This document shows, piece after piece, positions 56,951 through 64,000 of a stretch of DNA of 64,000 nucleotides; the first letter of the stretch is position 1; each line of letters opens with the position of its first letter. The notes under the pieces were generated by a model. It ran no database searches and was not told the origin of the DNA. It was given only the letters and a program-made list of their open reading frames with translations. The DNA comes from Stentor roeselii (taxonomy: Eukaryota > Ciliophora > Heterotrichea > Heterotrichida > Stentoridae). The DNA is taken from assembly GCA_006503475.1 (NCBI GenBank), contig RSEH01000003.1:124001-188000 (forward strand). Reading direction: 5' to 3'. The translations under genes and the position numbers were made by a program.

Positions 56951-58246
56951 TCAGTTTTCTCTCATTTTTACCACAAAACTTATCAGCTCTCTTTTGTCAC
57001 TTTCTTCAATAAGCACGTCATTGAATATCCCTGCTCGGCCTTCTAAGTTGCTGACTATTTTATCCATCAAGATATTTACTTGTCCTTCATTAACTGCAAC
57101 TTTTTTTCCGAATTCTTCAGCATTTCCAGGGAACCCTTCAAGTTTCTTTAAAATTTCTGCTTTTATTTCTTCCCCTTTTTTATAAGCGAAAGGTTCTCTG
57201 ATAAGAATTTCATATTCTTTACTTTTCATAGGAAAGTTGTTTTTTTTATTCATTAAAAATCTTTTAAAATCATCTTCATTTTTGATACCTTTCGACCTGG
57301 CTTCTTTGAGTTCATCAAGAAGCATTTTTATCATGTATTCCTTCGAAAGTGCATCACAAAAGTCTTTATATTTATCAAAAGGTAGTAACCGTGCAGCAGG
57401 TTTCATCATATTACAAGCGATTTTTTCAAAGACGTTATTTTTCGCTTTTTTTTCCAGTTTTATTTCAAGAGGCCACCTGTCCAACACGAAATTTTTCCTT
57501 TTTTCCCGTTCATTAAGGACTAGCTGGTAGGAATCTAGTAGTTTAAGCTTAGCAGCGATATCATTAGGACGGTCATCATCATAAAAGTCCAGGTCCGCCA
57601 AGTAATTTTCGAAGTCATTTTCGAATTCAATATCAAAGTCCTTCCTCAAAGGCATATACCCTGCGAAATCCCCTAAAATGCCTTTATCATTATCAACTCT
57701 ACGATCAAAAGCATAATAATCTTCATTACTCTTCACTTTATTCAACAGTTCAAAGTTACTCACCTGGCGAGTTTGAATCATTCCAGAGTTGTCAAGAAAG
57801 CTGATGATTTGATATTCTTTTAAATGATTTACAGTCTTCCCGAAATAAACCTCTTTGAAGTGACTTTCGCACTCTTTTGCTGACTTGCTCCTGCCCATGG
57901 CTTCACTGATGGAAGACCAGTTGCCCAGTCGGAACCTGAGAAGATTTTCAAGAAGCAGAAGCTCTTCTTTCGCAGTCCAGCCTGACATGAACAGTGGGAA
58001 GTTGTTTGAGTCGATGAAGAAGTACTTGTGGAGAGAATTGTGGTCGTTTTTTGATAGGCCTTGAGAGTAGCAGCTTAGGCACATGAAAAAGGAAGGACAG
58101 ACTGAACACTCGATGTAACTTGACCGGGTGATGTCTTTTGAGCAGAACTCACAGGAGGTTCTTCGCAAGTCACCGTTTTTCTTCTATTTTTTAGTTACAA
58201 GTCGCTTTAGTAGTTCTTTGTACTCGCTTTCTCGCTGCTCTGCCAT
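56951..58246 (-). CDS. ADA2: ADA2 transcriptional adaptor, one 15-nt intron
   Basis: With intron 58184-58198 removed the protein is 426 residues and starts at 58246. A ZZ zinc finger (CEFCSKD..., CSVCPSFFMCLSC) is followed by a SANT domain (GWTAKEELLLLENLLRFRLG, KECESHFKEVYF) and the ADA2-specific region PLRKDFDIEFENDFENYLAD with DDDRPNDIAAKLKLLD. ADA2 binds GCN5-type acetyltransferases in SAGA-like complexes and promotes histone acetylation. The final 80 residues are divergent and no clear SWIRM domain is seen. Without the intron the N-terminal part would be lost. Confidence 0.93.
58184..58198 (-). other. 15-nt intron (ADA2), phase 0
   Basis: gtaactaaaaaatag on the minus strand, A at position 10, ending in an in-frame TAG; the only ATG-initiated frame runs through it. 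Confidence 0.85.
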
Positions 58247-58264
58247 ATTAATATGATTATAACT

Positions 58265-59296
58265 CTAAATCCTACAAACATTGCAATTATACTCCTGCTT
58301 CCTACAATTCTCGCAAATTATGCTATAACATTTTTGACATATCCTAAGTTCAGATAAGGCTTTTCTCTGACCGCACTCTCCACAAAACTTATTAAAAAAT
58401 TTAGTGAAAACTGGTCTAGTTAATTCCATGTCAATCATCAGCTGTTCAAATGTTTCATTTTTTTGAATGGCTTTATTTTGACAGGTAAAGCAGATCATTC
58501 CTTCTTTATAACATTTAAAAGCGTTATGAGAGTTTTTAAAGATCTTTTCGCATGCAAGACATTTTTCTTCTCTTTGTAATGTGAATTTTTTGTTAGAAAA
58601 CTCCTCATTGCAAACCATGCAGGTCTTTATCTTGCAAAACAACTGGTCAAGGTAGCAATTCTTGCAAAGATGAAGACATTTCAGCTCTGGATAATAATGA
58701 GTCATAATTTTTAAACTTCTTCTGCACCAAGAACAGGTCTTTTGGAGGTTAGATGATAAAAAACTGTTTAATTTTCCTTGATTTTGATTAAATAAACTGA
58801 ATAACTCGAAATTTGTGGGAAGTAAGTAACATTGAGGGCATCTTAGTGATTTCCAAAGTTTTAAACTTTGGAATGATTCGAATTTTTGGAGGTTATTATG
58901 AAGACATAAGAGACAAACTGAATGTCCACAAGACATCGTTGTTTTAAACTCGAAATTCGAACAATCTCGGCATTTGAATTTTGATAAACGATCATCTTTA
59001 GAAAGAGAATGCATAAATTGGTAGGTATTCAAGTATGTTATGTCAATATGATTCATCAAGATGTATAAAATCACTTCCTGCTCCTCGCCGGTCCTGGTTC
59101 CACCTGTGAACAATGATGGTTGATTATGAGACATCTGTCCAATTCCTGGAGTTCTTAATGATTGATTGATTAGCAGCTGATTTTCAGAGATTATATCATG
59201 CGTCAAGTTTGTTCTTGGGTCGTCATAATTTGATATTAAAGCTTCTGAGGGATCTACAACACGATGAGTACTTCCAGTAGTATTATACCCTGCCAT
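58265..59296 (-). CDS. Cysteine-rich RING-type zinc-finger protein
   Basis: A 343-residue protein. The first ~75 residues are polar; from about 108 onward there are many paired cysteines. FKCRDCSNFEFKTTMSCGHS, then CLLCLHN and RCPQC, fit a RING (C3HC4-type) finger; further CxxC pairs (CSWC, CMVC, CLAC, CFTC, CGEC, CNVC) suggest several additional zinc sites as in RBR or multi-finger ligases, but a clear second RING is not established. A ubiquitin ligase is likely. It lies between ADA2 and the TBC gene with gaps of 18 and 22 nt. Confidence 0.7.
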   Translation of the reverse strand: MAGYNTTGSTHRVVDPSEALISNYDDPRTNLTHDIISENQLLINQSLRTPGIGQMSHNQPSLFTGGTRTGEEQEVILYILMNHIDITYLNTYQFMHSLSKDDRLSKFKCRDCSNFEFKTTMSCGHSVCLLCLHNNLQKFESFQSLKLWKSLRCPQCYLLPTNFELFSLFNQNQGKLNSFLSSNLQKTCSWCRRSLKIMTHYYPELKCLHLCKNCYLDQLFCKIKTCMVCNEEFSNKKFTLQREEKCLACEKIFKNSHNAFKCYKEGMICFTCQNKAIQKNETFEQLMIDMELTRPVFTKFFNKFCGECGQRKALSELRICQKCYSIICENCRKQEYNCNVCRI

Positions 59297-59318
59297 TTAT
59301 AGAATAATATTGAATAAT

Positions 59319-60831
59319 CTAAGATAGAGAAATCGGTGACAACTTTTTGCTAAGCTGAAGTAAAATTCCTTGTTTTTCTGTTTCGTTCTGAGAGATGTAC
59401 CCAAGCAGTAGTTTCGAGTGTCTTTCCTTGATACTGAGACATTTGAAAAGACTATCTTTAACGATTTTATACGCGATGTCCTGAGTAAAGCTTACCTTGT
59501 CAATATACTCGTTTTTCATTTCTTTCAATGTAAAGTCAATATCATTGATTTTCTCTTGAATGATGTTCAAGTCACTTTCATATATCCCGGAGCCATCTCC
59601 AACCTTTCCTTGAAGTTCACTTAAAGTTTTAACATACGCCGATTTTTTATCACATTGATTTTCAATTAAATTCTCCAGTTCATGCATTTGACTTGCCATA
59701 TCTCGAGCTTCTCTCACTAAATCTTCTATTTTTTTCCCTTGATCTTCAATATTTTTCTGAAGTCCTTGAATAAGTCGGTTGTTTTCTTCACTGTGTTCTG
59801 CAAGTTTCAGCTTGGTTTCATAAAGGGCCGTGTTTTCCTCTTCTGTGAAGTAAGGCTCGATGTTTTTTAATTTATAGTTTGCCACTTGGATGTAAAAGTC
59901 TTGAGCGAGGTCTTCAAGAGCAGAATTTGTGACTTTTATTGACCAGGCCTGACGGAGGACTTGCTTGTAGTTGCATGAAAAGTCACGCATTGAGTCTCGA
60001 AGAAGGCTGGAAATGTGAGCTTTGTCCATTGAGACGAGCTTCGGCTTCAGCTCGATCATTAGGGATAGCGAAACTTTTATTATTGATTTCCACTTTGAGT
60101 GGAAAATGCAGTCCCAGATGTGGATGCAGATCTCGAATGGAAGGTATATCGAAAATATTGTCAGGTACCAACGTGACATGAAAAAACCGGTTGTTACGTC
60201 TTCGTTTTTAAAGTGACTGTGAAGATCTGGAAGTAATCTCTTAAAATAAGAATTAAACTGATACTCTCTTAATAACAAGTCAGGCAATCCAGGTTCATAG
60301 ACCTTAGCTAAAGGCCACTCTTGAATAATAGACACAAACATAAACATACAGTCCTCCTCATCAGAAAGTACCAACAACAAAGCAGCAGCAACACAATTCA
60401 TTCCTTGGCAATAAGAAATCCCAGGGAATAAATAAGCAACACAAAGTAAAATATTGCACAAACTCTCTTGTTTTGCCTGGTCAGTTGAAACAAGGTGAGT
60501 CCTGTGCAGGTCTTTGACTACTCGCTCTTTCACTGAGGTTAAAGTCTTGGCTTTTTCGAGAAGAAGTTGATAAGAAGTGTGAGTCTTTAATATTTCTTCT
60601 TTATGTCCTAATCAAACTTTACTCTTTGAAATTACTCATCTGCTTCCATAGATGAAGACGAGTTGAATCTAAAAGGTCTGAGAAGTAGAGGCTTTTTTTT
60701 AGAAGTTTTTGTGATTTGATGTACTGGTAAAGTGACTTGTTTACTTTACTTAGAATTGCTAGATCTTTGATCGAGAGAAAAATTAGGATCTGATCTGAGG
60801 AAAGATTGCAAGGTTTATCGGTTTTTAACAT
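59319..60831 (-). CDS. F-box-like / TBC-domain Rab-GAP; gene model has an unresolved junction
   Basis: Two frames belong together. The first (60831-60619) has an F-box-like N-terminus (SSDQILIFLSIKDLAILSKV) and ends RLHLWKQMSNFKE, which looks like the start of a TBC domain. The second carries the TBC core: arginine-finger motif VVKDLHRTH and glutamine-finger motif YCQGMN, so it should stimulate GTP hydrolysis by a Rab. A coiled coil follows (about 230-320 of the second part). The frames differ by one base. A 15-nt GT..AG at 60608-60622 would leave a stop; a 28-nt GT..AG at 60608-60635 keeps the frame. Confidence 0.75.
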
Positions 60832-60959
60832 TTTTATTAATGTTGGGATTAGTTTTGTTCTGATTTGACTGATTTCAAATTTTAGGAATTTATAGGAGAG
60901 AGTTTTTGTTATAGTTTAGATATGTAAACTTTGGCCTACATCCTCACCCGGCAGTCAAT

Positions 60960-63695
60960 ATGGAGCAGTTATTCTTACAAACCAAGATGTCAAACATGTA
61001 ATCCTTACTCAGCGCTTTTGACCTCCAGTGGCGTGACGCAATGAACGACCTGATGGAGCAGGTGCAAATGGAGAATCTGCCATCAACAAAAGAAGAAGGT
61101 GAAAAAGTTCCAGAAATAGACAAATGGAGTCCCCTTCGGAAGTTCCAGCACTACGCGCTTCTCTACATCAAATACATCGAGATAATCCGTAAGCTCGAAG
61201 AATGTTACGACCAGTTGCTTCAGCCCCAAAAGCGCGGGTTGATAAAAAAAACCTTAGAATCAACCATAATCCGTTTTTTAGAAGTGAAGGAAATCCTAGT
61301 CTTCCTAAATCCCCGACCAAAATCGATCTACATCAACTTAGACGACCTTTTAATGGACCTGAAGCTGGACCCAGACTGTTTAGAAATTCCTATCCCCAGG
61401 TATTTCGCTGAGGAAAACAAAGACTACCTCGACAGGCGGACTCAGCTGATAAACAAGCTTCTTATCCAGAACTTCAACACTGACCAGCCCGAAGAAGACG
61501 TGCAAGATGAGATCTTGTTTCTTGAACTCGACATCGCCACCGCTGTGCGAATTGTTCAAAAGAACGAAAGAGGTCGACAAGGCAGGGAAAGAATCATCCA
61601 GGCGAAGAACTTCGCTAAAAAGAAGAAAATGAAAGAAGATATGAAAAATCGTGTGGAAGAAGAAAACACTGACATTATTCATTCTCTTAATATTCAGAAA
61701 GTCTTTCGGGCTTTTTTGGCAAGGATTCATATTGAAAGGACCAGAGATGATGAACTCATGTTCTTGGGAATGGCTTCAAGACCTAAACTTGATGTAGACC
61801 CTGTCGATGTCATGAAAAAAAATCAGGATAAAAGGAGAATGAAGCGACAGGAACACCTTGATGAGTATTTGAAGGAAGTTGAAGAACTTAAAGAAACTGT
61901 TCATAAAAATGAAGGAGCTGATATGGAAGAGTCTATGAAAGAAGAAAGAAGAAAGTGGATGGTTGATTGGATTGCTCAACATGAATATAAAGACACTCCT
62001 GCTGCGGTTACTGAATTTTATGATCGAGCTGCTACTGAAAAAGTACTCGGGTCTGAAGATGAGGCTAAAAAGAAACTTGAGGAAGAAGAAGCTAAAAAGA
62101 AAGCGGAGGAGGAAAAAAAGAAAGGGAAAGGAAAAGATAAGGAAAAGGATGGAAAAAAAGGAAAAAAGGGGAAAAAAGGGAAAAAATCGAAAAAGGATAA
62201 AGGCGGGAAAGATGATGGAACTAAGTGGATAGGAACTACGCAGGCAGTGCAAAAGGTTCAAGAGGGTATCGGCAACTATAAAGACGTCTGGGAAGCCAGA
62301 GACGAAGCAGCTAACCCAGCTCAAAGATACGACGAAGAACTAGCAAAAACCACAGTTCGCCCAATGATCCAAGAAGTAGTCCGCCAAGCAGTCGACAAGT
62401 TAATGGAAGCGGAGCTCCAAAACATCCGCATTTACCTAATCGGAGGAGGTGGTGGTAAAAAGGGTAAAAAAGGCAAAAAGGGCAAAAAAGGCAAAAAAGG
62501 TAAAAAAGGTAAAAAAGGCAAAAAAGGCAAAGACAAAGAAATTCCTCCCGAAGGTCCATTCGATGCACTTTTAGGAAACCCAGCTCTCGACTTTCTAGGA
62601 AAAACAAAAGGTGGTCCAAACGAAAAAGCTGTAGGAAACCGTGCACCTGAGGACATGCTTGCAGAGTTAGTCGCGAAAGGAATCTGCCGAAAGTTAGTCC
62701 CATGCAAGCTTCAAGATTTCAAAGGGACCTTCAACTACCTGGGCTCTTTAATCCAGCACCCTTTGCCTCTGAGTGAAAGAGAGCCGGACCCTTCATATCA
62801 GCAAGTCCGTCAGTTGATATCGGAATACTCCATCCTTCCAATGGGTTCCCCGAATCTTCGTCAAAACGGCCCAGTGACCACTTCTTCAATACTGCTCTTC
62901 GGGCCTCCTGGCGTCGGCAAGACGATGTTGGCAAGAGCAATTGCTAGTCATATTAACGCGATTTTTATTGATATCTCGCCTTATACTGCAGAAGTTTCGC
63001 CTTATAATGGTGAGACTAAAGGACTTAATAAAATGCTTTATATTGCTTTTAGGACTGCTAAAGAATACCCACCTGCTGTCATTTATATTGATGAAGTTGA
63101 AAAGTACTTCGCTGGTGGAAAAGGAAAGAAGAAGAAAAAGAAGAAGGGAAAAAGTCAGTTTGCCAAATTGAAAAAAGATCTTGTTGGACATAAAAAGTTT
63201 ATTAAACCTGAACATAGAGTACTTATTATTGGAACTACTAGTCAACCTTGGGAAGCTTCGAAAGCTGACTTGAAGTCTTTTTTCAATAAACATATTTATA
63301 TTCCTTATCCGAATTATTCTACTAGGAAGGAACTCTGGGAATTCTTCCTTTCGCAACATGGTGAAGAGGTTTTTAATCCGAAGTTCAGTATTAATACGCT
63401 TTCTCAACTGTCTGACGGGTACACCACTGGAAGCTTAAAAACCGCAGTAACTAAAGTGATGACAGAGCAGCGTAAAGCAAACTTAAAGTGGCGTCCTCTA
63501 ACAATCTCCGAGTTCATCTCTCCACTATCTCGCACTCAATACGTTGACTTCGAGAAGAACAAAGAGTTCCGAGAATGGAACTACGAACTTCTAGGTCTAA
63601 AAGCCGCTGCCGATAAGTTGAAAAAAGCAGAAGAAGAAGCCAAAGACCCAGGAAAAGACGGTAAAAAAGGTGGAGGAAAGAAGAAGAAGAAATAG
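60960..63695 (+). CDS. DRC11: DRC11 / IQCA1: IQ and AAA ATPase of the nexin-dynein regulatory complex
   Basis: Splicing 60998-61012 links the upstream ATG at 60960 (906 residues; 60987 is an alternative start) to the main frame. The N-terminus matches IQCA1: CYDQLLQPQKRG and LDDLLMDLKLDPD. An IQ motif (about 240-255, IQKVFRAFLARI) precedes two lysine/glycine-rich regions. The AAA domain has Walker A FGPPGVGKTML (about 640-650) and Walker B VIYIDEVEKYF (about 700). DRC11 is a structural axonemal subunit linking outer doublets. The lysine-rich insertions, unusually long here, contain an extended GKK repeat. Confidence 0.93.
60998..61012 (+). other. 15-nt intron (DRC11), phase 2
   Basis: gtaatccttactcag, A at position 10. 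It removes an in-frame TAA and joins the conserved-looking FDLQWRDAMNDL segment to upstream ATGs. Confidence 0.75.
62455..62532 (+). repeat. In-frame GKK codon repeat within DRC11
   Basis: A run of 9-bp units (aaaaaaggc / aaaaagggt variants) encodes about eight consecutive Gly-Lys-Lys triplets. A shorter, degenerate version lies at about 62150-62200. Synonymous variants (ggc/ggt, aaa/aag) within the run show it is not a perfectly recent expansion. Confidence 0.85.
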
Positions 63696-63702
63696 TTAAA
63701 AT

Positions 63703-64000
63703 ATGAAACCTTTTATGGTAGCAGCAGGTGTTTTCACCAGTGCCTCATCATTAGTAAACGTTTTAAAAGACCGGCTTATCTACTCCCCGAACTACCCTGA
63801 TGGCAACGCGCGGTTTTTATATAAAAATCCTTTCGGCTATCGCAGTCCTGCTGATCGCGGCATCGACTTTGACGACGTTTTTATCAACACTGAAGACGGA
63901 GTCTTGATCCATGCCTGGTTGTTGAAACAGAAAAAGACCCCAGCTCCTACTTTAGTCTTTTTTCATGGAAATGCTGGAAACATGGGAATGCGGATGGATA
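63703..64000 (+). CDS. ABHD13/BEM46-like alpha/beta hydrolase, partial at window end
   Basis: The frame begins at ATG 63703, 7 nt after the DRC11 stop, and runs off the window after about 99 codons. It shows the family's N-terminus: a hydrophobic start (MVAAGVFTSASSLVNVL), then RLIYSPNYPDG and IDFDDVFINTEDGVLIHAW, and the oxyanion-region motif FFHGNAGNMG typical of ABHD13/Bem46 serine hydrolases. The catalytic serine lies beyond the window. A membrane-associated hydrolase is expected; substrate unknown. Confidence 0.88.
   Translation, partial: MKPFMVAAGVFTSASSLVNVLKDRLIYSPNYPDGNARFLYKNPFGYRSPADRGIDFDDVFINTEDGVLIHAWLLKQKKTPAPTLVFFHGNAGNMGMRMD

Overview
The window looks like macronuclear DNA of a heterotrich ciliate close to Stentor. 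The main evidence is the introns. Many genes are interrupted by exactly 15-nt GT..AG introns, which because of their length do not shift the frame. Fifteen can be placed here, and thirteen of them have an A at position 10, as expected for a branch point. TAA, TAG and TGA all act as genuine stops, so the code is standard. Coding density is high, the DNA is AT-rich, and ciliary genes are present (DRC11/IQCA1, DNAAF2/Kintoun). I saw no transposons, viral remnants, rRNA, tRNA or CRISPR arrays.

Layout. 1-7.0 kb: an MGCC protein, a coiled-coil protein, a PI-phospholipase C and an IQ-motif protein. 7.7-14.2 kb: a WD40-ion channel fusion facing a cyclic-nucleotide-gated K+ channel with a zinc knuckle; a ~110-bp tandem repeat array runs out of the latter's 5' end. 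15.6-25 kb: R2R3 Myb, mitochondrial HslU, a CCT-motif protein, a UBA-like protein, a coiled-coil protein ending in a CaaX box, a short divergent cullin, two unknown proteins, and a CK1-like kinase ending in CVII. 25.4-30.7 kb: a tight same-strand run (unknown protein, F-box/SAM/RCC1/MJ1316 fusion, unknown protein, glycerolipid acyltransferase) meeting an MGCGS protein. 31.2-41.8 kb: CDPK, a large coiled-coil protein, RNA polymerase III subunit RPC9, ankyrin-SAM-SAM, PX-START, a basic unknown protein, a BIVM homologue and a small BET protein. 41.9-50 kb: a basic GPGKY protein, LRR coiled-coil, a small basic protein, CDC50, a basic unknown protein, a RING-less CNOT4 homologue and DNAAF2. 50-64 kb: a 2302-aa tail-anchored coiled-coil protein, ADA2, a RING-type protein, an F-box/TBC Rab-GAP, DRC11, and the start of an ABHD13-like hydrolase.

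The genes do not form one pathway. Themes are signalling at membranes (PLC, CDPK, CK1, channels, lipid-anchored proteins), ciliary assembly and transcription/chromatin. The packing is extreme: convergent stop codons can be 6-18 nt apart, divergent start codons 4-5 nt apart, and same-strand genes 7-13 nt apart. On top of this, the plus strand alternates between A/C-rich and G/T-rich blocks of roughly 0.5-0.7 kb. The blocks ignore coding/non-coding boundaries, and the 5' flank of a gene is usually A+C-rich and G-poor on its coding strand. I regard this as the least explained signal in the window.
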